NCBI GenBank assembly: GCA_033439255.1
Contig: CM065886.1
Coordinates: forward strand, 186,001-250,000
DNA: 64,000 nucleotides
Source of the DNA: Hericium rajendrae
Lineage: Eukaryota > Basidiomycota > Agaricomycetes > Russulales > Hericiaceae
Reading direction: 5' to 3'
The notes under the pieces are model-generated. The model was not told where the DNA came from. It worked only from the letters and a program-made list of their open reading frames with translations, and ran no database searches. Made by a program: the position numbers and the translations under genes. Positions 20,460-33,100 of the stretch are shown in pieces (positions within the stretch are counted from its first letter, which is position 1; each line of letters starts with the position of its first letter).

Positions 20460-20944
20460 AACGGATGGTTTATCAGTTACTACTATAGTCTTCTACTTTC
20501 TTACTCTTTTCTACCTGGCTTACTTTTCGAGTTTTGCAGAGTTTCCTTATTAGGATAGCTGAGTTTGAATCATGTACTTAGAGCGGATTTCCTTATTGGG
20601 AATAAGGATCTATTTTGCCAACTCACCACCATCTGTCTGCTTTTGTCTCAGTCTCTGCTTGTTCTCCTTATATCTGAAAGGTTCTCTTGGGATCCAACCC
20701 TCAAAGGAAGGTGTGTGGCCCCCAATACCCTCATCAGGAGGTCTATATCTGCTGCTGGCCCTCAGAGGAGGTGCCAGCTCATCACTCATCTGCTTGGCTG
20801 CAGGACTGAGGCATCCTCGGTTCTGTTAGCTCTAGCTCGTGGACTCTCTCTAGGAGGTCTACGACACCTTTATACCCTCCTCACTCGCTCGCCTACCTTG
20901 GACTTCCCGGACAGTAGCGGCTCGACCTCTATCGTCCGTTACAA
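20460..20944. repeat. Left long terminal repeat
   Basis: About 485 bp, starting TGTAACGG and ending CCGTTACA. It matches the right repeat without visible differences over their shared length. Open frames of 85 and 155 residues inside it occur in both copies and are probably not genes. Confidence 0.75.
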
Positions 20945-23900
20945 AGGTGGATACATCCGGAAGTCCACTTGTCTCTGGCTGGCTGGTGAGGACTTCACAT
21001 GTCTCATTCAGTTCCCCTCTCCCTGGACGTGGCATCCATGTCCAGGTTCCTTATCTCAAGCGACGATGTCAAGTCGTCTTATCGCCATTCGCTGGAGAGC
21101 CGCGTTCTTGCTCTCCGGTCTCATTCCCTTGTCGACAGTGATCTTGTCGACAATGGGCTTGGTATCCGAGCCCATCAGTTTCGGATCAGGGAGCCCTTGC
21201 TCCACTTTGCCTTAGAGGTCATCGAGCGACTTCAATCGTTGCTCGATCAAGTTGGGTTTTGCCTGCCATACCCCCCGAGTTCTGTCTTTATGGTCGACAG
21301 GGATCTCGTTCTCTGTTCCTGTCTCCATGGGTCACCGTCTCCCTGGGACGTTCGTTGGGCCTGGCGCACTTTGCAGGCACGAGTCGCCGAAGGTGTCGAT
21401 ATCCTATTCCAGTATGCAGGTGCTCTTCCTCCTGCCATCAAGACTCCTCCTCCTCCTCGAGTTGAGGACCTCAGGGACGTGGAATCCATGTCCCTGGCAG
21501 TCCCAGGAGCTCTCTACCTTCGCACAGACCATGTCCCATGTGTTCTCCGGCCACTGTCTGTTGACGCAAGACTCGCTCGGCCATTCCAGGCCTCCTCCTC
21601 CTCTGGGCAGCTCCCTGCCTCCAGCTCCTCCTTCGGCCCAATTCTGGCTGCTTGGAGGGCTCTATATGCATCTCTAGTCCTCATAGAGATGCTTCGCTTC
21701 ATCGCCCTATCAACAGGGCCTTGCCTCGAGAACTCCCATGCCGAGGAGAGGGTCAGGGAGCCTGGTAGTTCACCCCCTCTCTAACTCTCTCATTTCTGGA
21801 CGGATTCCCTCGGTTTCTTTTGTATCCTATTTGCTTTTCAAACGCTTTCCACCTCGCTTCAAGTCCAGGAGGCTGGGGGGGCTGTAGATCGCTGAAATCA
21901 GGCTCTGTCAGGCGATGTAGGGAGGGTTTGGATGCAAATCGTGCTTTGTACGTTGCCCCTGCTCCTTAAACCACTCCACCATCCTCTTCGCCTTTTCAAA
22001 CGCTTTCGAACGAGCCCAAGAACGTCTCAAGCGCTCCAGCGGTTGTCAAGATATCTTCATGCTCTCCTCATCCTCCCTCTGAAGCGAAATTTCACTGTAT
22101 TTCCTTCAAATTTTCTTCTATTCCTTCGAAACTTGCTCCGTGGAATCCATGGAGCATTTGATACACCTTCGCATAACCGCTTTCACCCTGGGAGAAGACC
22201 CAACCTGTCAAATCTTCGCCATAGTCCATCTCCTATGGCCGGACTATCCTGGGGCTCATGAAGTCAGTTCTGCACGGATCCTTATACGGACAGGACGCCT
22301 CGATTCGGACCATCCACACGAATCCAACGAGCCCTTGCACGAGCTGATTGGAGCCCTAGTTCCCATTTCATCGGCGATCCTGCTCTGCCTGGAGGAGAGA
22401 TCATATTGCACTGCTGTATCTCTCCTTTCCCTCTATCGATTTGGAACCGGGTTTTTGCACATCAATGTGTGCCTTTAGGACCGTTCCGCTCACCAGGACG
22501 CTTTTCAGAGTGTCCAGCCATCCCCTTGGAATCCGAGGGTATCAAGGATGCTTCCTGGTGCGCTAAGATGGCCATAGCATGGCGCCCATGCTAGCTATGA
22601 CCAAACGGACTTTTGGCCCGAGTCCGCATTGCAAATACGCTTCGAACGAGCCCTCATACGTCCAGATCCGACCACCGGTTCTCATTATGCTCGAAGGGCT
22701 ACTCACCCTGCTGCCCCTCCTGAGTGCCAGCTGGTATCTCCCTTAATACTGGACCGATTTCGAAGCGGTCTTTTGCACTCAACTCGCATTATTGACCCGG
22801 TACTGGAACACCAAAACGATTTGAGGGACGTCCAGCCGTTCCTCCGGAATTGTGTCCATAGTCCAGGGGATTCCCCAGGCAGCCCCAGCTCCATATCTCC
22901 GTGACCAGGGGTGCTATCAACAAGCGGTTTCTTGTCATCTATTCCTTTATTTCACCATATTCATTCGTCTTAAGACCAGGAGGCTGGGGGGCTGCCAATG
23001 GCCGGACTTGGGCGACCCTGGGCGATGTAGTGGCACTTGGATGAAGCTCTGTGGTATCCACTGGAGCTTCATTCCTCCTGTTCTTCCTACATTCAGCCTA
23101 CCCTTTGCAAACGCTTTTCAACAAGCCCAAGATCGTGCTGATTGGTCCAGCCGTTCTCAAGATCGAATCATCTCCTCTTCCTCCTCCCTCTGGGGCGAAT
23201 TTTCCTTGTATCTTCTTCAATTCTCCTCCAATTCTTTCGAAACCTTTCTCGGTGGAATCCACTGAGAATTCGCTTTCGTATTCCTGCATTTGTTCTGCCC
23301 TGAGAGGCTCCCTTCTTCACCATCTCTCTGGCCCTGCCTGTTCTTCAGGCCAGACTTATCTCTACACCCAAGGCCGAATATCTGGCGGATTGTCAAACGG
23401 TTTGAACGCCCAAGTTTGCGTTTTTAACGCGATTCCAACAAGCCCTCATACGACCTGATACGACCAGCCCTTCCCATTTCACCTATGGGGCCACAGCCTC
23501 TGGGAAGGGCCCAGACTGCATATCCATATCTCTGCCATCCGTGGACCAATTCCTAAGCGGATTTTTGCATCTGGACCGCAATAATCGTCGTATTCTGGGG
23601 CACCCAAAACGTTTCTACGAACGCCATCCCATTCCGTTGGATTCCAATGGAACTGATGGCGCTCTTGGGTGCCTTAGAAGGCTTGTAGCGCTCGATCCAC
23701 ATGTGCTATCGCTGCAAACTCTTCTGGCCCTTAACACGTTCAAAAAGGGATTCAAACAAGCCCTCACCCATTGTCATCCACCCAGCCGTTCCCATTCGAC
23801 CTTCGCCTGGCTTTTGCAGCTAGCCATCCTCCCTATCCTGCCACATCTCCTTCGTTTCTGGACCGATTTGGATGCGGATTTTTGCGCTCTGCTCGCATAC

Positions 23901-25130
23901 TCGAACGCTTTTGAATCCCTATACAAGCTCTGGGGTATTCTATGGCTCGGGTAGTCATCCAGCAAGTCACTTGGCGATTTAGGCCTCTTTTGGCTCAGCC
24001 ATATCTCGGCATCCAGACCACAAATCAACAAGCGGATTTTTGCATCTCCTCCGCATTGTTCACACCTCCAAAACGCGCCCTCACACGTCCTAATCCGACA
24101 TGACCTTGCTCCGCAAATCCCTTCTCTCTCCATCCTTATCTCCTTCAACATCCTAGGGATGGCATCCATCCCTTTCTGCTTATCTGCAACCCTCGCTGCT
24201 CTTACGCTCTGTGATCCTCATTCAATCCTGTCTACTCTCAACTCAAATCTCCTGCACCAGTCTGGGGGGGCTCGCACGCCTCACTCATTGTCCGTCCTCG
24301 ACCCCACCATCCACCCATATTTGGACTTCCATCTAGTTTCTGATGCGGAGTCTGGGGGGGCTTGTGTGACTAGGGCCTGTGGCACAGTTTTCAGGATTTT
24401 GGGACCTTAGAGGTATGGAGGTTTCGCTCCCCCTGTCCATCTACTGGGAGTACCTGCACAGAGCTAGCGATGGGGGGCTATAGGGATGTATAGGAGGGAG
24501 GCTGGAGCCTTGCAGAGCACAGGATCCAGCATTCCTTTGGAGTCAGATCCTTAGGGCTGAGAGCAGCTGGGAGCTGCATAGGAGCTTGTGAGATCCTGCC
24601 TTCCTGCTGTGAGCAGACTGGAGGAGTGGCTGGATGCCTCAGGCCTCAGCCATCCTGAGACCAGCTTGGAGACCTAGGAGCTGAAGAGATCCTGTCTCTT
24701 TGCTGAGAGCAGTCTGGAGTCTAGGTGGCTGAGATAGCCTGTGGCCTTGGCTTAGCATCTTTCATCCTTCCCTTTTGGATGTGAAGTGCTGCAGCTGGAG
24801 GACTTGTAGCTTGGCTAGGGTTGGAGGCTGCTCTGTTAAGAGAGCTTGGTGCAGTTAAGTCTGGAGCTGCAGAGCTTCACATGCAGATTTTCTCTTCAAT
24901 TTTCTTCTCTAATTTTTCACTCTAATTTTTCACTCTAATTTTTCACTCTAATTTTTCACTTTTATCTTGTTTCTACTTTCTCTCTAGATTTTTCTCTGAT
25001 TTTTCTACTTTAACTCTTTTTCTTCTTTTCTAATTTTGTCTTGTTCCCTTTCTGCTTTGTTCATTCTCAGCTTTGCACTACTCACTTTGTGTTCAGGAGT
25101 CTCAAAGACCAAGAAAGTGGGGGGGCTCTG

Positions 25131-25592
25131 TAACGGATGGTTTATCAGTTACTACTATAGTCTTCTACTTTCTTACTCTTTTCTACCTGGCTTACTTTTC
25201 GAGTTTTGCAGAGTTTCCTTATTAGGATAGCTGAGTTTGAATCATGTACTTAGAGCGGATTTCCTTATTGGGAATAAGGATCTATTTTGCCAACTCACCA
25301 CCATCTGTCTGCTTTTGTCTCAGTCTCTGCTTGTTCTCCTTATATCTGAAAGGTTCTCTTGGGATCCAACCCTCAAAGGAAGGTGTGTGGCCCCCAATAC
25401 CCTCATCAGGAGGTCTATATCTGCTGCTGGCCCTCAGAGGAGGTGCCAGCTCATCACTCATCTGCTTGGCTGCAGGACTGAGGCATCCTCGGTTCTGTTA
25501 GCTCTAGCTCGTGGACTCTCTCTAGGAGGTCTACGACACCTTTATACCCTCCTCACTCGCTCGCCTACCTTGGACTTCCCGGACAGTAGCGG
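25131..25592. repeat. Right long terminal repeat
   Basis: About 462 bp matching the left repeat from its TGTAACGG start. It is preceded by a G-rich purine tract. Sequence to the right of 25592 is unrelated to the element. Confidence 0.75.
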
Positions 25593-26941
25593 GTCAAAAA
25601 TTGAGGAGCCAAACATTGTGACTAGTTACGGCACCGGTAATTTGAGTCACTTCTTCTCATTTGTCCGATTGTCGACAGTCGGCTCGCAATACTTACTATA
25701 TTAACTCGCAAGAACAGGCAAGAAACTGGGGCATGTTACTGGTGTCTCTGGATTCTGACAGATTATTACAGGTCCTCTGGCAAATCCTCTGGCAGGAATT
25801 GCTGTCCCTGTGAATCCGAAGACCTGCCGCTCGACTCGAAGACAACTCAAGCACGAGTCAAGTACAGTTCAACAAGCGTATAATTCGCCAGCACGCAGGG
25901 CACAGTCAATGGCACTACAATATGTCTTCAAAATCCAAGTAACCCACTGGTGAGTTTGGAAGAAGTAGACTAACGGCTCCTTGAGCAAGCATCAGCTTCA
26001 TTGCGTGCGGTCGCCGCGTTCAAGCGCCGGTGCAACATTGCATAGGCGGAACACTCGCAGGACGGTTTCCGGCAGGTTCTCAAGGTGTGATTCACAAGCC
26101 CGCATCTGCAACGTGCAGTGCTTCTTCTCGGCCTCCCATATCGACGACGACCTGGACGACAGGGTCAGCGTCAAAGCCCTCAGCGTCTATGGCAACCCGT
26201 ACTGCCGCGGTTCCACAGCAAAACGGGGCGGAAACGGGATAAGGGTGTGCGCGAGCCTGGATGCGAGAAGTAGTCGCTGCTCACCGAGTGCATGCGGCCA
26301 GCAGCAAAGGGGAGGGTCGGCGGCACAGGGCGTCCGACAGGGTCAGCGAGCCTTCGTGCTTGGGCATGCGGGCGAGGGCGTAGTGACGACGTGAGGCTTC
26401 TGCCGGTCCTGCTGTTCGCTCGGGATTCACATGCCTGCGAGATCATGCACATGAGTTGCGCAAGCGAGGCGTTCCCAAGCACCGCGCGGGCAATTGCAAG
26501 CTTGCGATTTAGATTTTTATCGGCCCGTGGTTGACTCGAAGACAAGAAACAGCAATTGGGGAACCCACGCGGGCGCGCGGTGTTCGAGCTTGCCATACAT
26601 ATGACACAACTACTCGTGCACCTTACTTGTCTAGCATTCCGTCATCCAGTAAGTAGCTTCATGTGTATGATGAGATTGAATTTTTTTCGGAGTTATTTGT
26701 AATAAGACCACAGACATATCGTACCCGAACTTTCATTAATAGTCTCTAGGCTAACTCTAGCACTCTTAAGAACCATTTAGCACGAGGGAAATCACTCTAT
26801 AACAATTTGCCTTCGTCAAGACAAGCAAGGTTTATGCCGACGCAGTCGGCGCTTCCCTAGTGAGGAGTAGCTCGGACAACTGCTTCACCGCCGACAGCAG
26901 CCGCCATGAACACATGAGCTCGGAACTGAGCTACTGTATAC
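25593..26941. other. Intergenic region, about 1.35 kb, partly GC-rich
   Basis: Open frames on both strands at 26.0-26.6 kb (137 residues plus, 138 residues minus) are rich in Arg, Ser and Gly without motifs and overlap each other. I see no supported gene. Confidence 0.35.
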
Positions 26942-27592
26942 TAGGGCTCTGTGTAGAACTCCCCACGGAGTTTCTCACGCGTTTTAAACAAAACATGTTT
27001 AAAACATGGTGTTTTAAACAGAGTTTCTAACTACCACAGTGTAATACGTAAAGATGCAATCAAATCTGTTCTGCTCCACCCAAGGATCGTCAGATGTGTC
27101 TCCGTGTGTTGAGGATATGCCCGACTCAGAAAGAAGGACATCAGAGTGGCCGATACAGACTTTGACGGCAGCATCGCTGATCTATGAATGGCCTTGCTTT
27201 CGCATCGCCGGCACTGAGGACAATATTGAGGCCTGAGGATCGGCAGTCAGAAATCAAGAAACAATTCCTGATTTGTGGCGCACGCTCTCAGCCTCACCAG
27301 TTGGCCGCTCCGTGACTTTAAATCACCATACACCCCTCCCAATGCACTGGATGATTACCACCGGGATCGCGCATGAGCCTGCATGAGCTCGAGGGCCACC
27401 GCCGTGTCGATGTAGTCAATGCCGCACTCCCCAAGCCTCCCCCGATGGTTCCCCGAGTCTCTTACGTAATACACCGAGCAACGTTTCTAACACCTCAAAA
27501 TATGGTACCCTCGGCAAATAGGTGTTTATAACGTGTTTATAACGCCTTGTTAGAAACTGAGTTTCAAACAAACACTTCTACACAGAGCCCTA
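26942..27592. mobile_element. hAT-type MITE
   Basis: A 651-bp unit whose ends read TAGGGCTCTGTGTAGAA inward from both sides. It is flanked by an exact 8-bp direct repeat CTGTATAC (26934-26941 and 27593-27600). The 8-bp duplication fits the hAT preference nTnnnnAn, and the TAGGG-type terminus is common in hAT elements. Subterminal stretches rich in GTTTTAAAC/GTTTATAAC occur near both ends. No transposase is encoded, so it is a non-autonomous deletion derivative or MITE. Confidence 0.85.
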
Positions 27593-27600
27593 CTGTATAC

Positions 27601-29256
27601 AGCACTGCGCATGAGACACGCCATCGTCGCCATGCCATCGGATCAACAGGTCCGAGGGCACGCGCGGGCACGGTTGAGCCATACGGTCGTCCACTTCCAC
27701 ATTCACGGTCATCGTTGTATCCTCGTAGTCCATCAGCAAAACTGCAAGAGTACGGCCAGGGATTAAGACACCTTATAAGGTCGGCCAGGTATGCCAGGTA
27801 TATCAGGCAATGAAGTTCTGGCAAGACCTTTTCGCCGATGGATTTTCTGACCAGATGCCGCCAGGATGGTACGCGTGATAAGGCCTGGTGGCACCTGGTG
27901 GACCTTACAAGGTCTTGCCAGGTGCTCCGACATTATCATGGGTTTTCATAGCAAACAAGCCCCAACCTGTATACTTGATGTCGGTACCATAATACTTGGA
28001 CAGATCACACTTTTCCGTGCACCATGTTCAAAGTGATACACAAATTAAATTGAATATTCACAGTGTCTAGTCTAGCTACAACGACACAAGCCACGATACA
28101 CGGCCATTACGCACCAGAAGAGCTTTCCCCAGTAATAAATATCTTTCGTCGGGCCATGGCCGCATCCTCATGAAAAGCCGTGCGAGCGAAGCGAAACTTA
28201 GTACGATGATGACGACGTACCGGGCGCGAGGGCAATACACCCAAGTATGAAACGAACAAGTAAGCGAGGGCGTCATGAAACAGACAAGGAGGCAAATATA
28301 TATTAGACATACGGATGAGTGGTGTGCCGCGCGGCGCAGTCGTAGTTACTTGCGGTCATGCACTATTCGGCGGTAGAAGCCGCCTGGGGCGAGCTATATT
28401 CTGGCAACAGCCCCACAGTCGTCAACAAGCACCCAATCATAGATGTCAATAAGCAGAGATTCAACGACAGAACAAAGGCAGATGTATGCGCTTACTTCAA
28501 GCAATCCGACAACGGTGGCGCGCAATCGCACATAAGCTCTGTGGGTCTGTAATGGAACTCCAATTATATATGGATCATCTGAAAGGGCGCTTGAGGGGGG
28601 AGAAGAGGAACAAAGATGGGGGCATTAGCGGGAGAGTGGGGACATGATGGAGGGAGGAAGGAAGGACGAGATGACTTCGACCCTGAAAACGACGCGACAT
28701 AATGTGTTTGCGAATGTTGACGCGTTTCGATCACGGGGATGTAGATTTGAACTGACGTCATCCTTGAAGTCCATCTCCGACCCAGCCGACAATCCATTGG
28801 ACCTTCAACAAATCTTCAGCAAGTTACCCACACGGCCAGCAGCCAGACAGCCAAACATGGCGCATAACCGACTGAAGTGTCGATCCCGCAAACGCACTTG
28901 ATGAGTACAGCGCGAGCGCGGCCAGGGCAACAACGCCTCGGACGGACGCGATTGGTGTCTGTCGCAAACACGAAACGAGACGGATACGCCTCTCACGCAT
29001 GGTCTACGTGACGGAAAATGTCGTCATCCACACGACGCTCCGGGCGATGTTGGTCCACAGAGCAAGCACGTACTGTACAATATGCCTCATAGCGCCACCT
29101 GACGGTCACTGCGAAGCTGAGGATCGCGTGCACGTGTACGGCGAGTGCAGCACGGTGGACGGAGATGCAGACTATGCAGAGCCATAGGAAGAGGATGTGG
29201 GAGGGAGCGCATACAGTGCACGGTTCGGGAGGAAAGGAAGAGAAAGTGCACGTGCA
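27601..29256. other. Intergenic region, about 1.65 kb
   Basis: No convincing gene on either strand. Short motifs around CCTTATAAGGT/ACCTTACAAGGT and GCCAGGT recur at 27.77-27.92 kb and again near 29.67 kb, but I cannot define an element. Short hydrophobic frames near 28.1-28.3 kb (minus) have no family match. Confidence 0.35.
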
Positions 29257-29553
29257 TCATGAGGTTTTCGAATAAGCAGCCTTAGTAGGGTGTGCAGGAG
29301 TGACGCGGGGATGCACCCAACGATAGAGATATCCGTAAAGGTTGGGGATTACAGTGAGCGTGACAATAGTGACGGCGACGGCGAGGGAGACAAGTTGGAA
29401 GGCGAGGGCGAGAGGTCTGAAGGCCAGACCGATGGAAGCCAAGGTGAGCATGGGAGAGACGAGGAGGATCATGTTGAAGAACGCGCACCTCGGATAGCGA
29501 CGAGGACCTCGATCCAATCGAGAAGAGATCCAGCGGCAGTGAAGAGTTGACAT
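29257..29553 (-). CDS. Possible small membrane protein
   Basis: An open frame of 98 residues starting MSTLHCRWISSRLDRG with two hydrophobic segments (MILLVSPMLTLASIGLAF; LVSLAVAVTIVTLTVIPNL), followed by YGYLYRWVHPRVTP. An upstream ATG with a GTGAGT donor exists, but the spliced frame does not lead into this reading. No family is recognised. It could be a real small gene or a chance hydrophobic frame. Confidence 0.3.
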   Translation of the reverse strand: MSTLHCRWISSRLDRGPRRYPRCAFFNMILLVSPMLTLASIGLAFRPLALAFQLVSLAVAVTIVTLTVIPNLYGYLYRWVHPRVTPAHPTKAAYSKTS

Positions 29554-29878
29554 CGATGACGACCTGCTGGAAGAGGCGGGCTTCGCGCCATTGTTAGCTA
29601 GAACTCACCGTGAATGACATACGTATTCGGGCAAGACAATATAAGGTGCTTTGCATGATGAGATGGACCTTATAAGTCCTCACCAGATCGCTGAGCTCCT
29701 CGTCGCAGCCATACAAGCAAGGCCTCGACTGGGAAGAGCCCAGATAAGAGTAAGAGCAAACTCGCTGATGTCATACCAAGCCACGTAAGCGTAAACCGTC
29801 TGGCACCCGGACCGCTCATCCCGGCCATCCGCCACCAGGTGCCGCCGGGGCAATTCTTAACTTTGCACTTTTGCTGAT

Positions 29879-30027
29879 GTCTCGGATCCAGCCGTTTCGG
29901 AGTTCCAAAAACCCCTGCACACCCCCACTCCTCAACGTCTGGTGAGTTTCGCGCAGAGGGGGGAGGATCACGCCCGGCGTGACTCGGCCCGGTTGCAGCG
30001 CCTGCCATTTGAGGGAGCACCGTTACA
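29879..30027 (+). repeat. Left 149-bp terminal inverted repeat of the helicase/DUF6589 element
   Basis: It begins GTCTCGGATCCAGCCG and ends GCACCGTTACA. Reverse-complemented, it matches 36328-36476 with two differences. It lies 105 bp upstream of the helicase ATG, so it probably includes promoter sequence. Confidence 0.9.
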
Positions 30028-30132
30028 TTGACAGCACTGTACTACGTAAGACATAATCGCGACGCGTTCTCGACTCTGACGGCTTGTCGACGCGCTCTGT
30101 ATATCGACTTTTGACGCGTCTTTAACATTCAA

Positions 30133-33100
30133 ATGGCTCCCACCTTTTCCCATCTTTCTGAGTCACCCGAGAAACAAAATGAGTACTCGAAGTCCCTGCT
30201 CGAAAGTGCTCGCAAAGAGGCTGCCACGTCCGACAGAAAGTACTCTTCGGAGACGACTCGGCAGGCGATTAAAGATGCATTCAAGCATATCCCCTCCCCA
30301 AACATCCATATCGTCCCTTATGAGTGGCAGCTAGATGTTGCAGAGGCTCTACTACTCGGATTGGACTGCTCTCTCGTTGCAGGCACAGGAGCTGGCAAGA
30401 CATTGCCTTTCATCATGCCCCTCCTCGCAGATCCATCCAAGCACAAGAAGACTATCATCATATCCCCTCTAGATGAGCTCGAGCACGACCAGGTTTGTGC
30501 TCATCAGCTCCCGAACCTGTCTACATGTACTGACACAGATGCGCACCCAGGCAAGGCGCTTTCGAGATTTGGAATTAACCCCAATTGTAATTAATGGGGA
30601 TGAATGGCGGCGGCGAGGACAGAGAATACGTCAGGTGAGACACGCTGCGCTATCATCTGTTGCAGTGAGACTGACCTGTACCCATGCACGACAGGACCTC
30701 GTGCAAAATCAGCACCAGGTGCTCCTTACTTCGCCCGAGATGTGCCTCGATCATGAGGAATTCTCAAAGCTTTTGCGCACGCCGGAGTTCACGAAGGATG
30801 TTGCGTCTTTAATTATTGATGAAGCGCATTGTATCTCGCAGTGGGGGGATAAGTTCAGACAGAAATTCGCAGAGTTGGGCAGGCTCAGGTCATACCTGCC
30901 GCTCCATGTTCCCGTCCTCGCCACGTCGGCGACGCTACCACCTACGATATTGAAAGAGGTTCATGTGACACTGAACTTGGAGATCAAGTCAACATACCTC
31001 CTGAACCTCGGTAATGATCGGCCTAATATCACGCCGCACGTTCATCTGATGAGCGGCGCGGCAAAGGATCTTGATTCTCTCAATTTCGTGGTCGAAGGAG
31101 TGACTGATGAAGAGCAGTTAGAGCGTACAATGGTATTCTGCAATACTCGAGATCTCACTTACCGGGCTTGCCAACATCTTCGCAGCAAAGTTCCCAGCTC
31201 ACTCCGAAAGCGAATCGCGTTCTTTCATTCCTGTCGGAGTAGACGAGCGAAGAAAAGGGTAATGCGGGATTATCGAAAGGGAAGGATTATGATCCTGTGC
31301 ACAACCGAAGCCGCGGGAATGGTGAGTGACAATTAATCGGTGTCGATACTCTGTACTTATGTACCGCATTTCAGGGTGCAGATATCCCGGGGATCACGCG
31401 CATTGTCCAATATATGGTCCCGTCGTCTCTGTCCGTGTGGACACAGCGGGCCGGGCGTGCGGGGCGCGCGGGTGAGGATGCAAACGCGTTCCCGCTAGTC
31501 GAGCCATCTGTGTTCCAAAAGAAAGGTGTAGGCGGCAAAGGCGGCAAAGCGAAGATGAAGAAGGAAGAACCGAAATGTGAGCCCAAGGACGATGAAGTCG
31601 ATGTCCCTGCAGATGTCACGCAAGATGATGAGGCCGAGTTTAAGAAGAAATTGGAAGATGGTCTGCGAGAATGGATCGAAACGACGGGATGCCGCCGTGC
31701 GATTGCAGACCTTTACTTCAATAACCCGAAGAGGGGTAAGTTATCTTATCTTTGACTTTCGATTCCTTGACATGTGATTGAATCATCTCGCAGCAAGCAC
31801 TGGCGGCGAGGCTCCCACGCCGTCAAGGAGATGCTGCAATAATTGTCTTCATCGGGACACCATCGACCAGAAGCCGAACATAATGTCAGAAACGCACGAG
31901 CCTATTAGAACTGACAAAGGTAAAGTGCACTCTGAGTATAGATTCGACATACAATCCTTCTGACTCGCTCATAGATCACCATGCGAATGCCGAGGACGAC
32001 TTAGATGCGAACGCCGAGCACAACTTAGATGCGAACGCCGAGCACGATGCGAACGCCGAGGAAGGTGATGCGAACACCCAGAATGACAACGTGAACGCGC
32101 AGGGCGACGACGACGTGAACGCCCAGGACGACGACGACGAAAACGTCCGGGACAACGAACTCGAGCCGTCTACTATCCCGAACGAGAACGGCAAGCGTCC
32201 AATGACTGAAAAGCTCCCCGGTGAACGGAGGGGCGATAGGCTCCAGCGGTGTAAAGATGCGCTAACGCGATGGCGGGACGCGTGCTGGGAGGAGCAATAT
32301 GGGCTGTGTGCGTGGGACCCTGACGTTCTCTTACCAGACGTGATTCTCAGAAAACTGGCCAAGGTCGCACGCATTCGGTCGGTCGAAGACATGGCGACAT
32401 ACTTGCCCGAGCCCTGGGCTTTTGCTAATGTACATGGTGCTGAGGTCCTCGACATCGTTTCGCAAGTGGATCGGGAATTTCGTCGGGAAGTTGAGGAGCA
32501 GAGGGAGGTGCAGAAAGCCAAGAAGCGGAAGGAGACCGAAGAGAAGGCAGCGCGGCGCGAGGAGAAACGCAGGGCAGAGCGAGCGATGAAAACTGCCAGA
32601 CGAGAATGGGAGAAGGAGATCGAACGGCAGAGAGTGCAACACGCGATGGCCAATTCCCGTTCGTCCCAGCCTCCCGCTGCCGCCGCCACCATGCCATCTT
32701 CGAGCGTCACTCAATACGCAGCTTTTTCTGACCCATTCGCGGCATACACAATGCCCGCCTATGCCATTCCACTGTCTGCGGGTCCAAATCCACCACCAGA
32801 GCACGCTGAAAACAGTTTGCATGCTGGACCTTCGCAAGACCGCAAGCCAACCGCCTCGCAGCCAGCTGGTCTTCCAGCCGCTTATTCTGCAGGTGGGAAC
32901 CTGCTGTCAGCCCCGATGTCTATCTCATCGCGCTCCCATATGCCGGGATCATGCATGTCTCATCATCCGCACGTACCGCACGCTACCAATCAGCACGCGC
33001 CGCACGCTACCGATCCCCCCCAGGTGTCGCACGGTGACAACTCTCTGCACACATCGTATGGCGATGATGCTGCGCATGCATCTCATTCTGCCCATCCCTC

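Larger units (their letters stand above)
20460..25592. mobile_element. LTR retrotransposon, non-autonomous (LARD-like) fossil
   Basis: Two direct repeats about 4.67 kb apart frame an internal region of about 4.2 kb. The left repeat starts TGTAACGG and ends CCGTTACA, the TG..CA form expected of an LTR. A purine/G-rich tract (AAGAAAGTGGGGGGG) lies immediately before the right repeat, as a polypurine tract should. No gag, protease, reverse transcriptase, RNase H or integrase motif is visible inside, so it is a large non-autonomous derivative or a heavily reduced copy. The element looks incomplete. The two repeats appear identical over about 460 bp, which suggests a recent origin. The superfamily cannot be assigned without pol. 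Confidence 0.75.

Noticed and set aside
20565-21215. Open frames of 216 and 85 residues at the left LTR, with copies at 25.2-25.7 kb
   Set aside because: They lie within the repeated LTR sequence, have Ser/Leu-rich composition without motifs, and are explained by the LTR itself.
20999-21784. 261-residue open frame inside the LTR element as a possible gag
   Set aside because: No zinc knuckle, protease or capsid-like pattern; low-complexity composition from a pyrimidine-rich strand.
25981-26596. Overlapping 137- and 138-residue frames on both strands
   Set aside because: GC-rich stretch giving open frames on both strands, no motif and no splice-consistent extension.
27770-29690. Possible inverted-repeat element with CCTTATAAGG-type ends
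   Set aside because: Matches are short and scattered, with no consistent ends or target duplication.
31976-32710. 244-residue minus-strand Ser-rich frame
   Set aside because: Shadow of the helicase coding strand; composition follows the Asp/Ala/Arg-rich sense sequence.
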